Source: Halopiger djelfimassiliensis
Lineage (GTDB): Archaea > Halobacteriota > Halobacteria > Halobacteriales > Natrialbaceae
NCBI RefSeq assembly: GCF_000455365.1
Contig: NZ_HG315688.1
Span: 1 to 64,000 of the forward strand
DNA: 64,000 nucleotides
Reading direction: 5' to 3'
In this document: in pieces, positions 42,079 to 54,503 of the stretch
Numbering within the stretch: position 1 is the stretch's first letter
How the letters are laid out: every line of letters begins with the position of its first letter
The notes under the pieces: model-generated
The model's input: the letters and a program-made list of their open reading frames with translations, nothing else
The model's database searches: none
Told to the model about the DNA's origin: nothing
Position numbers and translations under genes: made by a program

Positions 42079-42672
42079 CTACCCCTGATCCAGCGCTTCG
42101 TTGACGAGTTCGTCCGCGCGCTCGTTGACATCCCGGGGGACGTGCTCGAGCGTCCACTCGTCGAACGCGGACAGCAGTTCGTGGACGGTCACGCGCTTCT
42201 CGCGGAGCGTCGGGTTGTTGGTGTCGTACTCCCCGCGGACCTGCTTGACGATGAGTTCGGAGTCGCCCCGGACGTGGACCTCGTCGTAGGCGTAGTCGCG
42301 GGCGGCCTCGAGTCCCGCGATCAGCGCCTCGTACTCGGCCTGATTGTTCGTCGCCGTCCCGATCGTTTCGCCGTCCTCGGCGACGATGCCGTCGCCGGTG
42401 ACGATCACCCAGCCGATCGCGGCCGGGCCGGGGTTCCCGCGCGAGCCGCCGTCGAAATAGACGTGGGCGCGGCCGCCGCCCTCGCGGAGCAGAGCCTCGA
42501 GCTCGCGCGGGTCCGAGCCCTGAATGACGACCTTATCGTCGTAGGCAACCGCAGTCGCGCCGCCCCGACTCGCCCGCCAGCGCTCGTGATCCGTGTTTCC
42601 GGATTCGACGGTGACGCCCGCCTCCTCGAGACGGTCACGCGCTGTGTCGACGTCGCATTCGATAACCGGCAT
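42079..42672 (-). CDS. rnhA: Ribonuclease HI
   Basis: A 197-residue enzyme that degrades the RNA strand of RNA/DNA hybrids. The catalytic carboxylates are seen in YFDGGSRGNPGPAAIGW near residue 71, NNQAEYEALIAGLE near 109, VRGDSELIVKQV near 132 and NERADELVNEAL near 182. The first 60 residues form an extra N-terminal domain, as in other archaeal and some bacterial type 1 enzymes. It has its own start on the minus strand, divergent from tfb. Confidence 0.93.
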   Translation of the reverse strand: MPVIECDVDTARDRLEEAGVTVESGNTDHERWRASRGGATAVAYDDKVVIQGSDPRELEALLREGGGRAHVYFDGGSRGNPGPAAIGWVIVTGDGIVAEDGETIGTATNNQAEYEALIAGLEAARDYAYDEVHVRGDSELIVKQVRGEYDTNNPTLREKRVTVHELLSAFDEWTLEHVPRDVNERADELVNEALDQG

Positions 42673-42798
42673 TCGGGACTGTCATCGGCCGGTTCCGGAT
42701 AAAGTCTTTCCGGTTTCAAATCGTAAACTTCCCCTCTGAAGTCCTATATCCGCTGAAATCGGTTGATTCCCATCAACAGCCGAAAACGCTTCCCAAGG

Positions 42799-42808
42799 GT
42801 TTATGTAT
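42799..42808 (+). promoter_or_regulatory. TATA box of the TFB gene
   Basis: GTTTATGTA lies about 31 bases before the ATG. A second AT-rich stretch (ACTATAAAAG, 42821-42830) is too close to the start for a leaderless transcript. Confidence 0.45.
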
Positions 42809-42834
42809 GATGGTGATACTACTATAAAAGTGCG

Positions 42835-43797
42835 ATGACACGGTCCACCCGCCAGCGGGAGCGAACGCGTGAGACGGACGAGACCGAGGATCAGGAGGGG
42901 GTACGTGCCTGCCCTGAATGTGAATCGGACAATCTCGTAAAAGACTCCGATCGGGGTGAGCTCATCTGTGAAGACTGTGGGCTCGTCGTCGAGGAGGAAA
43001 AGATCGACCCCGGCCCGGAGTGGCGGGCGTTCAACCACCAGGAACGACAGGAAAAGTCCCGCGTCGGTGCGCCGACGACCCAGACGATGCACGACAAGGG
43101 GCTGACGACGACGATCGACTGGAAGGACAAGGACGCCTACGGCCGCTCTATCTCCTCGAAAAAGCGCAGTCAGATGCACCGACTGCGCAAGTGGCAGGAA
43201 CGCATTCGAACCAAAGACGCCGGCGAACGCAACCTGCAGTTCGCACTCAGCGAGATCGACCGGATGGCATCCGCCCTCGGCGTTCCGCGATCGGTCCGTG
43301 AGGTCGCGTCGGTCATCTATCGACGCGCCCTCAAGGAAGACCTCATCCGCGGTCGATCGATCGAAGGCGTCGCGACCTCGGCACTGTATGCCGCCTGTCG
43401 AAAGGAAGGAATCCCGCGCAGTCTCGAAGAAATCTCGGAAGTCTCCCGCGTCGAACGGAAAGAGATCGGTCGTACGTATCGATACATCTCGCAGGAACTC
43501 GGCCTCGAGATGCGTCCCGTCGACCCGAAAAAATACGTCCCGCGCTTTTGTTCCGAACTCGAACTGTCCGAAGAGGTCCAGACCAAGGCCAACGAGATCA
43601 TCGAGAAGACGGCCGAGGAAGGACTTCTCTCGGGCAAGTCGCCGACCGGTTACGCCGCCGCCGCGATCTACGCCGCCTCGCTGTTGTGCAACGAGAAGAA
43701 AACCCAGCGTGAAGTCGCAGACGTCGCGCAGGTAACCGAAGTCACGATCCGAAACCGGTATCAGGAACAGATCGAAGCGATGGGCATCCACGGCTAA
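42835..43797 (+). CDS. tfb: Transcription initiation factor IIB (TFB)
   Basis: A 320-residue general transcription factor that bridges TBP at the TATA box and RNA polymerase. The zinc ribbon is CPEC near 26 and CEDC near 45. The B-reader/linker region has [17 protein letters not shown] near 66. Two cyclin-like repeats follow, beginning near 115 and 215 ([20 protein letters not shown] in the first, [18 protein letters not shown] in the second). A recognition helix [18 protein letters not shown] ends the protein. Haloarchaea carry several TFBs; which one this is cannot be told. A T-run follows the stop. Confidence 0.96.
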   Translation: MTRSTRQRERTRETDETEDQEGVRACPECESDNLVKDSDRGELICEDCGLVVEEEKIDPGPEWRAFNHQERQEKSRVGAPTTQTMHDKGLTTTIDWKDKDAYGRSISSKKRSQMHRLRKWQERIRTKDAGERNLQFALSEIDRMASALGVPRSVREVASVIYRRALKEDLIRGRSIEGVATSALYAACRKEGIPRSLEEISEVSRVERKEIGRTYRYISQELGLEMRPVDPKKYVPRFCSELELSEEVQTKANEIIEKTAEEGLLSGKSPTGYAAAAIYAASLLCNEKKTQREVADVAQVTEVTIRNRYQEQIEAMGIHG

Positions 43798-43817
43798 CTT
43801 CGTCCGCTCACCCGACC

Positions 43818-43822
43818 TTTTT
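43818..43822 (+). terminator. T-run terminator after tfb
   Basis: CCTTTTTGTTG begins about 20 bases after the tfb stop, a typical archaeal T-tract. Confidence 0.45.
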
Positions 43823-43875
43823 GTTGTGCGTCGACCCGACAGTACAGCGTCCCGTCTCACGCTCGAGGCGACGCG

Positions 43876-45135
43876 CTATGCCTCCTGTCTCGTCCGGCGT
43901 TCGACCAGCGTCGATAGCACCCCTGCGATCGCTTCGTTGGTCTCCGGACTGTAGTGGCCACCCTCGCCGCGTTCGACATACAGTGACTCCACGCCGTCGT
44001 CGGGCTCGAGGTGACGCGCCATATCGACCGTCTCGAGGGCCTCGTACCGCCGATCGAGGCGATCGAGTAGATCGCCATAGATGGGGCCGTGTTCGGCCTC
44101 GTATTTCGCGTACCGGAGCTGTTGGACCATCACGAACACGGGAACGAACTCCTGTTCGTCCGCGTACTCGACGAACTCCTCGATGAGTGCATCGAACAGG
44201 GCCTCGTGGGTATCGAACAGCCGTTCGTGATACCGCACCCGTGGCCGTTCCAGCCGCAGGGCCGAGCGGGTCTGTGCCCGATCGAAGTCGATGCCGGGAA
44301 CGGGCCGTTCGAGACGGCGTTCGAGTTCCTTTCCACCCGTGTACAGAGCGTACCGGAGCTTCTCCGCATCGTCGAGGAAGGCCGGCGTGTACGGAAACGT
44401 GGCGTAGTGGGGCTTGAACCAGTGCTCGTAGTGGAAATCGTACTCGCGAAGGAAGTCGGCCTTGGACTCGAGATCGAGCAGGTCCGCCTTCTCGTCGACG
44501 GGGTTCTCGACGTGTGTAAGGTCGCCGTCCTCGAGGACGAACCGGGGTTTGACGGCGAGAATGTTGCCGAACTCCTGATAGTGTTTCCAGACCGAGAGGA
44601 TGCGCGCGATCGAGGAGGCGGTGACGACCATGAAGACGTAGTCCGTGGGATCGTCCGGGTACTTGCGTTTGAGTCGCAACAGGGCCTGATCCAGCCCGTA
44701 GTTGCCGCCGCCGTAGTTCCCGACGTGGGTATCCAGTTCCCGTGCGAGGTAGTTCTGGAACGTTTCGTCGTTGTCGACTTCCCGGCAGAAGCAGTAGGAG
44801 TCACCGTACGTCGAGACCGTCAGCTCCGCGTCCGTGTCGCGCTGTCGCGCGGGACAGATCCGGCTTGCGTACTCGTCCGTCGAGTACGTCACGACGCTCC
44901 GGACTTCTTCACCGGGAAGATGATCGCCGGTGTCTTTCTGTTTCTCCCGGTTCGGCTGGGGACACCAGCCCAGTTCCGAGTCGAAGCTGCTGAACTTCTC
45001 GAGCAACTCGCGGTCGATCTCCGGGAACTCCTCGGTTGCGACCGACGGGATTCGCTTGAGCGCGGCGGACGAGACGACTTCGAGAACGATCGCCGTGGCG
45101 ATAAGCACGAACGCGAGCGCGGCGAGCGGGAGCAT
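43876..45135 (-). CDS. Membrane-anchored SGNH-hydrolase-like protein
   Basis: A 419-residue protein with one N-terminal membrane anchor (AALAFVLIATAIVLEVV). A large domain follows, with VSTYGDSYCFCREVDNDETF near residue 107, where GDS resembles SGNH block I, and NYGGGNYGLDQALLRLKRKY near 140, resembling blocks II/III. The C-terminal GGHYSPETNEAIAGVL near 395 could supply the final His. Related domains deacylate or acylate glycans at the cell surface (AlgJ/AlgX type). The start is chosen at the membrane segment. Identity as SGNH is likely, activity open. Confidence 0.7.
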   Translation of the reverse strand: MLPLAALAFVLIATAIVLEVVSSAALKRIPSVATEEFPEIDRELLEKFSSFDSELGWCPQPNREKQKDTGDHLPGEEVRSVVTYSTDEYASRICPARQRDTDAELTVSTYGDSYCFCREVDNDETFQNYLARELDTHVGNYGGGNYGLDQALLRLKRKYPDDPTDYVFMVVTASSIARILSVWKHYQEFGNILAVKPRFVLEDGDLTHVENPVDEKADLLDLESKADFLREYDFHYEHWFKPHYATFPYTPAFLDDAEKLRYALYTGGKELERRLERPVPGIDFDRAQTRSALRLERPRVRYHERLFDTHEALFDALIEEFVEYADEQEFVPVFVMVQQLRYAKYEAEHGPIYGDLLDRLDRRYEALETVDMARHLEPDDGVESLYVERGEGGHYSPETNEAIAGVLSTLVERRTRQEA

Positions 45136-45217
45136 TCGGGGAGTGGTACCATTACACGCAGTAAGTCGGTTGTGCCGGCAACTGCTGCATTCGCGTCGGG
45201 AAACCGTTACCGCGGGG

Positions 45218-45742
45218 TCACTGCCCGCGACGGTCGTACACCGCCGTCGAGCGAGCCTCGGCCGCTCGGCGTCGCTTGCGGACGGTGACGGCGCTGTAGC
45301 TCCCGATGGCGAACGCGAGGAGCCCGACGACGCCGATCCACGCGCCGGAGTCGGCGGTAGCCGCTCCACCCGGTTCGGGACCGACCAGAGCCGGTGACGC
45401 GACGAGCCACAGGCCCACGAGTGCGGCAAACGCCGCGGCACCGGCGCTACCGAACGCCTCGTTCGACCGACGGACGTAGTTGTACGCGCCGGTAGCACAC
45501 AACACCACGCCGGCGAGGAGGGCGTTCCAGAACTGACTCGCAGGGAAATCGAACGCGACCGCCAGTCCGATCGTCACCGCTCCGAGAACGACGAGGGCTG
45601 TCGCGAGCCGGGTACCGCGTTCGTCCGGGTTCGGTCGGTGTTCGATGGCATCCCGGTTCGTTACGGTCCCATCGCGGCGGCCACGCTCGTCGTGGCTCGC
45701 GTCCGGGTCGTGCTCGCTTGCCTCCCAGAGCGGTCTGGTCAT
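45218..45742 (-). CDS. Membrane protein with SPW-like repeats
   Basis: A 174-residue protein with four membrane helices after a 40-residue acidic N-terminus. QFWNALLAGVVLCATGAYNY near 70 and AALVGLWLVASPALVG near 105 resemble SPW repeats, two of which span the membrane in pairs. Function is unknown. It precedes the SGNH-like gene on the same strand with 82 bases between. Confidence 0.65.
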   Translation of the reverse strand: MTRPLWEASEHDPDASHDERGRRDGTVTNRDAIEHRPNPDERGTRLATALVVLGAVTIGLAVAFDFPASQFWNALLAGVVLCATGAYNYVRRSNEAFGSAGAAAFAALVGLWLVASPALVGPEPGGAATADSGAWIGVVGLLAFAIGSYSAVTVRKRRRAAEARSTAVYDRRGQ

Positions 45743-45842
45743 CGCCCGTCGTCGTCTCCGTTATCCGTCGGAAAGAGGATGAGGCACGAACGTGCAGGGT
45801 CGTCCTGTGGTCTCGACCGACCCGTCGGCGGTCGGAACCGCG

Positions 45843-46268
45843 CTACCGAACGACCGTGACCGGCACCGGCGAGTGTCTGACGACGACTTCGGCGACGCTT
45901 CCGAGCAGGATTCGCCTGACCCCGGAGCGGCCGTGGCTTCCCATGACGACGTGGTCGATCGGGTTCGTTGTCGCCTCCTCGACGATTTCCCGTGCGGGCG
46001 GACCGATCCTCGTTCGCGTCTCGATCGCGATGTCCCGTTCATCGGCGATCGACTCGGCCGCCGACACCCGGTCGTCGGCCCGCTCGAGCATCGCCTGCAG
46101 TTCCGAGTCCGTCGCGTCCTCGTTTGCGTTCGGAACGAACGGCACCGACGAGGCGTCGACGACGGTCACAACGACGAACTCGCCGTCGGGAAACAACTCG
46201 ACGGCGTACTCGAGCGCCTCGCGGGCGGGACCCGAGTCGTCGAACGGAACGAGGATCCGCGCTGGCAT
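45843..46268 (-). CDS. Universal stress protein, UspA family
   Basis: A 141-residue single-domain UspA protein. The N-terminal strand ARILVPFDDSGPAREALEYA includes the Asp that contacts ATP. The C-terminal ATP-binding signature is MGSHGRSGVRRILLGSVAE near 107, followed by HSPVPVTVV. MPARIL is chosen as start over the longer open frame. Stress role and partner are unknown. It lies 61 bases from the TauE gene on the same strand. Confidence 0.9.
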   Translation of the reverse strand: MPARILVPFDDSGPAREALEYAVELFPDGEFVVVTVVDASSVPFVPNANEDATDSELQAMLERADDRVSAAESIADERDIAIETRTRIGPPAREIVEEATTNPIDHVVMGSHGRSGVRRILLGSVAEVVVRHSPVPVTVVR

Positions 46269-46329
46269 ACCGTCGAGTCTGACCCCGGGCGGTGTCGGCG
46301 TTTTGCCTGCAACGGCGGCCTCGGGGCGG

Positions 46330-49274
<2,945 letters not shown>

Positions 49275-49275
49275 T

Positions 49276-51765
49276 ATGAGTACGGAGACACCGGACCTCC
49301 CCGACGAGGTCGCAGAGCGAGTACGGAACGTCCGCGTCGAGGACGAGATGGAGCAGAGTTACATCGACTACGCGATGTCGGTCATCGCGGGTCGTGCGCT
49401 GCCGGACGTCCGCGACGGACTGAAACCCGTCCACCGGCGCATCCTCTATGCGATGCACCGGTCGGGCGTCACGAGCGGCTCGAGCCACCGGAAATCGTCG
49501 AACATCGTCGGCGACACGATGGGCGACTTTCACCCCCACGGCGACAAATCCATCTACGATGCGCTGGCCCGGATGGCCCAGGGCTTCTCGATGCGGTACC
49601 CGCTCGTCGACGGCCAGGGGAACTTCGGCAGCGTCGACGGCGATCCGCCGGCCGCCATGCGATACACCGAGGCCCGCATGGCACCCATCGCCGAAGAACT
49701 GCTCGAGGACATCGACAAGGATACCGTCGACTTCTCCTCGAACTACGACGACCGTCTGCAGGAGCCGGACGTGCTCCCGGCGGCGTTCCCGAACTTGCTG
49801 GTCAACGGCTCCTCGGGGATCGCGGTCGGCATGTCGACGAACATCCCGCCACACAATCTGGGCGAGGTCGTCGACGCGACGATCGAACTCATCGACAACC
49901 CCGACGCGACCGTCGAGGACCTGATGGAGCACGTCAAGGGTCCGGACTTCCCGACGGGCGCGAACATCGTCGGCCGGGACGCCATCTACTCCGCCTACAA
50001 AACCGGCCGCGGGCGCATCCGCGTCCGCGCCGAGTTCGAAGTTCAGGAGTGGAAGAACAACCGTGAACGGATCATCATCACCGAACTTCCCTTCCAGGCC
50101 AACAAGGCCCGGATGGTCGAGCGCATCGCTGACGACGTCAACGAGGGGAAGATCGAGGGGATCTCGGATCTGCGAGACGAGTCCGACCGCGACGGCATCC
50201 GCATCGTCATCGAACTCAAACGCGGGGCCAACAGCGAGGTCGTCAAAAACCAGTTGCTCGAGAACCACCTCGAGAAGACCTTCGGCATCATCAACCTCTC
50301 GCTGGTCGACGGCCAGCCGAAAGTGCTCTCGCTCAAAGAAACGCTCGAGGAGTACGTCTCCCATCGCCGCGAAGTCGTGCGACGACGCAGCGAGTACGAC
50401 CTTGCGGAAGCCGAGGATCGCGCCCATATCCTCGAAGGACGGCTCAAGGCCGTCGAGAACGCCGAAGACGTGGTCGATCTGATCCGCAACAGCGAGACCC
50501 GATCGGACGCAAAGGATGCCCTCCGGGAGACCTACGACTTCTCGGCCGATCAGGCCGAGCACATCGTCCGGATGCAGCTGGGCAGTCTCACCTCCATGGA
50601 GGCTGCCGAGATCAAATCCGAGTACGAGGACGTTCAGGCCGAAATCGAACGCCTGACGACGATCCTCGAGAGCGAACAGGAACTGCTCGAGGTCATCAAG
50701 GAGGAACTCCGCGAGATCAAAGCCGAGTACGCCGACGACCGTCGGACCTCGATCGTCGAGGACGAGGGGACAGTCACCCACGAGGACCTCATCCCCGAGG
50801 AGGAGGTCGTCGTCGTCATGACCGAGGACGACTACGTAAAGCGGATGCCAATCGAGCAGTTCGACCCCCAGGGTCGCGGCGGCAAGGGGATCATCGGCGC
50901 GGACGTCAAAGACGAGGACCGCGTCGCGACGGTCTTCCGGGCGAACACCCACGACTACCTGCTATGCTTTACCAATCAGGGACAGGTCTACCAGCTCAAA
51001 ACCTACGAGATCCCCGAGATGGGACGGACCGCCCGCGGCAAGTCGGCGGTCAACATCCTCGACCTCGACGGCGGCGAGGACATCACGGCTATCGTCGACA
51101 CCGACGCCCTCGGCGACGACGAGTACGTGACGATGGTGACCCGGAACGGCTACGTCAAGCGAACCGCCGGCGACGAGTTCGACAACATCCGCTCGACGGG
51201 GATCATCGCCGCCGACCTCGAGTCGGGCGACGAACTCGTCGACGTCGAGGTTACCGACGGAACGCAGGACCTCGTCATCGCCACCGAGGACGGCATGACG
51301 ATCCGCTTCGACGAAGGCGACGTTCGGGCGATGGGTCGGAACGCCCGCGGCGTCAACGGGATCAAACTCGAGGGTGACGATGCCGTCGCCGGTCTCGTCG
51401 CGACGGACGAGGGCGACGAGCAGGCGTTATTGACGGTCACCCGGAACGGGTACGGCAAGCGGACGCCGCTGTCGGAGTATCGCACCCAGTCGCGGTACGG
51501 CAAGGGACTGATCGACATCAAGACGGACGGACGGAACGGGCCCGTCACGGCCGTCAAAGCGGTCTCCGAGGACGATCAGCTCGTATTGATGAGCGAACGC
51601 GGACAGATCATGCGCACGCACGTCGACGATATCTCGACCGTCGGCCGCAATACGATGGGCGTGATCGTGATGGAAGTCGACGACGGCGACGCAGTCGCGA
51701 GCGTCGACGACGTTCCCGCGGCCACGACGGCGACCGAAGACGACGCGACGGCCGCCGAGGACTGA
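49276..51765 (+). CDS. gyrA: DNA gyrase subunit A
   Basis: An 829-residue DNA-cleaving subunit. The winged-helix/tower region starts with [20 protein letters not shown] near 32. The catalytic Tyr lies in [10 protein letters not shown] near 130. After a coiled coil the C-terminal beta-pinwheel begins with the GyrA box QGRGGKG near 533. Further blades such as [10 protein letters not shown] and GRNARGVNG support a full domain. A short acidic tail ends the protein. Translation is coupled to gyrB, as only one base separates the genes. Confidence 0.97.
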   Translation: MSTETPDLPDEVAERVRNVRVEDEMEQSYIDYAMSVIAGRALPDVRDGLKPVHRRILYAMHRSGVTSGSSHRKSSNIVGDTMGDFHPHGDKSIYDALARMAQGFSMRYPLVDGQGNFGSVDGDPPAAMRYTEARMAPIAEELLEDIDKDTVDFSSNYDDRLQEPDVLPAAFPNLLVNGSSGIAVGMSTNIPPHNLGEVVDATIELIDNPDATVEDLMEHVKGPDFPTGANIVGRDAIYSAYKTGRGRIRVRAEFEVQEWKNNRERIIITELPFQANKARMVERIADDVNEGKIEGISDLRDESDRDGIRIVIELKRGANSEVVKNQLLENHLEKTFGIINLSLVDGQPKVLSLKETLEEYVSHRREVVRRRSEYDLAEAEDRAHILEGRLKAVENAEDVVDLIRNSETRSDAKDALRETYDFSADQAEHIVRMQLGSLTSMEAAEIKSEYEDVQAEIERLTTILESEQELLEVIKEELREIKAEYADDRRTSIVEDEGTVTHEDLIPEEEVVVVMTEDDYVKRMPIEQFDPQGRGGKGIIGADVKDEDRVATVFRANTHDYLLCFTNQGQVYQLKTYEIPEMGRTARGKSAVNILDLDGGEDITAIVDTDALGDDEYVTMVTRNGYVKRTAGDEFDNIRSTGIIAADLESGDELVDVEVTDGTQDLVIATEDGMTIRFDEGDVRAMGRNARGVNGIKLEGDDAVAGLVATDEGDEQALLTVTRNGYGKRTPLSEYRTQSRYGKGLIDIKTDGRNGPVTAVKAVSEDDQLVLMSERGQIMRTHVDDISTVGRNTMGVIVMEVDDGDAVASVDDVPAATTATEDDATAAED

Positions 51766-52020
51766 ACGGTTCCGATCCGACAAGTACCGGGCCACTCGAG
51801 GCGTGGCGCTTGCGGCGCGGGACTCGTCGCGGTATCGGACTGAAATCAGTCGTCGATCGACTCCAGTTCTCCGGAATCGTCAGTAAACAGCCGGGAAGCG
51901 ACGCGGAGACGAGATCGAACGCACTCGGAAAAGCTGATCGACGCTGCCCGGATACAGTACCGACCGCAGCCGAGAGCCGTCGCTTTGCGTGCTCATCTCG
52001 GAGAAGCCGCGTCGACAGCG

Positions 52021-52554
52021 TCAGTGGTTCGGCTCTTCGGCGGGAGCGACCATATCGTCGATGCGCAGAATGAGAATGTTGTTGGTGTCGTCCTTGCCGT
52101 CGACCCGTCCTTCGACGAGGAGTTTCGACAGCGGCGTCGGGCCGACGGTGACGGCGTCGTCCTCGGAGATATCGTCGATTGCGCCCTGCAGGTGTACCTC
52201 GGCGCGACAGAGTTCGGGGTGGTGAACGCTCGAGAGGTCGATCTCCTCGACGATGACGTCGTCGATCGGCTGGCCCTCGTGCTCGATCGGGACGGCTGCG
52301 GGATCGTCCATCTGCTGGATCTCGAGTGCTTCGTAAGCGGCGGCCGTCGGTTTGTAGCCGCCTTTAGGGCCGGGGACGCCCTCGACGAGCTGGAGGGCTT
52401 TGAGACTCTGCATCTGGTTGCGGATCGTTCCCGGGTTCCGGTCGACCTGTTCGGCGATATCCTCCCCCTTGATCGCGTCTTCGGACTCCTTGTGGAGATT
52501 CGTTAATGCGCGGAGGATTTTCTTCTGGCTTGGGGTCAGTTCGATGGATGACAT
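52021..52554 (-). CDS. Haloarchaeal winged-helix regulator with C-terminal domain
   Basis: A 177-residue protein. The winged helix covers residues 5-80: LTPSQKKILRALTNLHKES, then IAEQVDRNPGTIRNQMQSLK, then GPKGGYKPTAAAYEAL as wing. The C-terminal half is a small mixed domain (EEIDLSSVHHPELCRAEVHL) that may sense a ligand or metal through its His/Cys. It is leftward and lies downstream of the ZIP gene. The family looks conserved in haloarchaea but I cannot give its target. Confidence 0.8.
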   Translation of the reverse strand: MSSIELTPSQKKILRALTNLHKESEDAIKGEDIAEQVDRNPGTIRNQMQSLKALQLVEGVPGPKGGYKPTAAAYEALEIQQMDDPAAVPIEHEGQPIDDVIVEEIDLSSVHHPELCRAEVHLQGAIDDISEDDAVTVGPTPLSKLLVEGRVDGKDDTNNILILRIDDMVAPAEEPNH

Positions 52555-52670
52555 AGTGAATTGTTCGTAATTGGATTCCTTAAACCCGACGGGTCGGCCG
52601 GGTGTCGTACAGGATTTCGTCGTTGGAATCGGTCACAGTAAGGCGTTTCTTTTCGTCTCGGCGGCAGGTC

Positions 52671-53603
52671 TCAGGCCGGGCCGAGCAAGCCTTCGAGCAC
52701 GGCGTCCACGAGGACGTCCTCGAGAAGGAACATGAGGGTGAATCCGGTGGCGAAGGTAACGACGGTAGTCCGGGTCAGGACGGCCTCGGCGTCGAACCGA
52801 ACGAGTTCCGCAACCTCGATGAGGACTTGCAGGATCGCACCGACGCCAACCGCGAAACAGAGGACGGCAAGCAGCGGCGACTGGGCGAAACTGCCGAGCC
52901 AACCACCAACGATGACGGGGCCGCCGGCGATGACTCCCATCGCACCGAAATGGTGTCTCGGCGGCGTCGTCCGCTCGCGGGCGACTGCGGTGACGACGGT
53001 CGGACCCTCCAGTACGTTGTGCATGACGAAGGCCAACACGAGCAACAGCACTTTCGTCGACTCACCCTGAATGAAGTAGGTACCGATCCCCAGTCCCTCG
53101 CCGATGCTGTGGAGGCCGAGAGCGAGCGCGACGAGGTAGGCGATCTCGAGTCCGTTCTTGCCCGTCGCCACCATCTCGTGGTGTCGCCACCCGCTTGCGA
53201 GAGACATGACAGCGAAGGTGCCGGCGACGCCGCCGACCGCGAGAGCCGCGGCCAGCGCCGTCCGGTCGGTCGCGACGCCGTAGCCGACGATGTCGACGAC
53301 CATCTCGAGGGCGGTAAAGACGAGCACGCCGGCTGAAAGCGCCAGAAACGCGTGCAGGTATCGCGGGTTCAGCTCCCGGATAAACGGAAACCACAGCATT
53401 CCGATCACGACGGGGACGATCCCCGCGAGCGCCCCGATGACGGTGAGCATCCAGATGATCTCGAGGGTACTCGCCTCCTCGACCGCGGCGAGATCACCGA
53501 CGGGGACGGTACGCGTCAGGAACGCGACGATGGTCCCGAGAAGCACCACCGGGGCGATCGCGAGAAGCCAGCGGGACAGCGCAACCCCGAGTCGGGTACC
53601 CAT
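52671..53603 (-). CDS. ZIP-family metal transporter
   Basis: A 310-residue membrane protein with about eight helices that takes up divalent metals such as zinc, manganese or iron. The metal path is marked by LALGLHSIGEGLGIGTYF near 163 (HxxxEG) and FVMHNVLEGPTVVTAV near 192 (HNxxEG). Its promoter carries a DtxR-type palindrome, and a DtxR-family gene lies just upstream, so uptake is probably repressed when metal is plentiful. GGAGGTGAT, a strong ribosome-binding site, lies within a 13-codon upstream frame that ends on its start codon. Confidence 0.92.
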   Translation of the reverse strand: MGTRLGVALSRWLLAIAPVVLLGTIVAFLTRTVPVGDLAAVEEASTLEIIWMLTVIGALAGIVPVVIGMLWFPFIRELNPRYLHAFLALSAGVLVFTALEMVVDIVGYGVATDRTALAAALAVGGVAGTFAVMSLASGWRHHEMVATGKNGLEIAYLVALALGLHSIGEGLGIGTYFIQGESTKVLLLVLAFVMHNVLEGPTVVTAVARERTTPPRHHFGAMGVIAGGPVIVGGWLGSFAQSPLLAVLCFAVGVGAILQVLIEVAELVRFDAEAVLTRTTVVTFATGFTLMFLLEDVLVDAVLEGLLGPA

Positions 53604-53644
53604 TAGCTGCCATCACCTCCGTGGCTCGTCGATAGATGCCTCAT
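53603..53644 (-). CDS. 13-codon upstream frame overlapping the ZIP start (leader peptide candidate)
   Basis: The frame encodes MRHLSTSHGGDGS and its stop TAA shares one base with the ZIP ATG (TAATG). Its ATG lies about 28 bases after the TATA box CATAAATT, so it would be translated from the very 5' end of the mRNA. The ZIP ribosome-binding site GGAGGTGAT is inside this frame. The peptide holds two His. Coupling of ZIP translation to this frame is my inference. Confidence 0.4.
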   Translation of the reverse strand: MRHLSTSHGGDGS

Positions 53645-53654
53645 CACAACGAAG

Positions 53655-53676
53655 TTAGTGGTCTCTAAATTTATGC
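53655..53676 (-). promoter_or_regulatory. ZIP promoter: TATA box overlapping a DtxR-type palindrome
   Basis: On the minus strand CATAAATTTAG is the TATA box and TTAGAGACCACTAA (53655-53668) is a palindrome with TTAG/CTAA arms around a six-base centre. The arms match those seen in DtxR/IdeR sites and those before the DtxR-family gene next door. A bound repressor would block TBP. Confidence 0.6.
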
Positions 53677-53720
53677 CTTTTCGGCCGGCCAACGGGCTAG
53701 ACTTGGTCTCACTCAGTGGG

Positions 53721-54401
53721 TTAGGACTCGAGTTCGGCCGGCTGAGCGACGCGGACGTGGCGGGCGACGTCTTTGGGGAGGGAGACGGATTCGTCGCGCT
53801 CGCTCGAGCGAGCCGTAATCATCCCGAAGGGGGCGATCTCGACGATCTCGAGTTCGACGCCGGGTTCGACACCGTGATCGGCGAGATACGAGAGGATTTC
53901 GGAGTCACGATCCGCGACCTCCTCGACGACGACGGTATCGCCCTCGGAAAACTCCGTGACCGAACGGCCGGCCGGTCGGTCCGGCGGTTCGAGATCCGCG
54001 CTCGGGATCGGCGATCCGTGGGGATCGACCTCCGGATCGCCGAGGGCGTCGGCGACCCGGGCCTCGAAGTCCTCGCTGATGTGGTGTTCGAGTCGATCGG
54101 CCTCCGCGTGGACCTCCGACCAATCGTAATCGAGGTGTTCGGTGAGATACGCCTCGAGCAGCCGGTGATGGCGGACCACCTCGAGCGCGACGGTCTCGCC
54201 CTCGTCGGTGAGCGTAACCCCGCGGTACTTCTCACGGTCGACGAGTCCCCGCTCCTCGAGTTTCTCGAGCATGCTGGTCACGGTCGGCGACGTGACGTCC
54301 AGCTCCTCGGCGATCGCGGAGGTTTTGATCCGCTCGTCGTCCCCCCGCTGGAGCTGGTAGATGACCTTGAGGTAATCCTCCATCACGTCGCTCAGCATCA
54401 T
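53721..54401 (-). CDS. DtxR/MntR-family metal-dependent repressor
   Basis: A 226-residue regulator. The winged helix is YLKVIYQLQRGDDERIKTSA near 10, then ELDVTSPTVTSMLEKLEERG near 33. The dimer/metal domain has VVRHHRLLEAYLTEHL near 78 and HAEADRLEHHISEDF near 98, with the His/Glu ligands of the family. A C-terminal FeoA/SH3-like domain starts near 145. It should bind Fe(II) or Mn(II) and repress uptake genes. It lies upstream of the ZIP gene on the same strand. A palindrome covers its own promoter, which suggests autoregulation. Confidence 0.92.
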   Translation of the reverse strand: MMLSDVMEDYLKVIYQLQRGDDERIKTSAIAEELDVTSPTVTSMLEKLEERGLVDREKYRGVTLTDEGETVALEVVRHHRLLEAYLTEHLDYDWSEVHAEADRLEHHISEDFEARVADALGDPEVDPHGSPIPSADLEPPDRPAGRSVTEFSEGDTVVVEEVADRDSEILSYLADHGVEPGVELEIVEIAPFGMITARSSERDESVSLPKDVARHVRVAQPAELES

Positions 54402-54410
54402 CGTCGGACG

Positions 54411-54432
54411 TTTAGCCCCGTCTAACCCTAAA
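54411..54432 (-). promoter_or_regulatory. Palindromic operator candidate before the DtxR-family gene
   Basis: TTTAG at 54411-54415 pairs with CTAAA at 54428-54432 around a 12-base centre, ten bases before the ATG. A third half site (CTAA at 54422-54425) lies inside. It overlaps the likely TATA and transcription start, as expected for autorepression. Confidence 0.5.
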
Positions 54433-54503
54433 GTTGTCGACAGCGACGCCCCGGTCGAACGGACATCAGTACGGTCAAGCCACTCCGGGGGAAAGAGCGC
54501 GGT

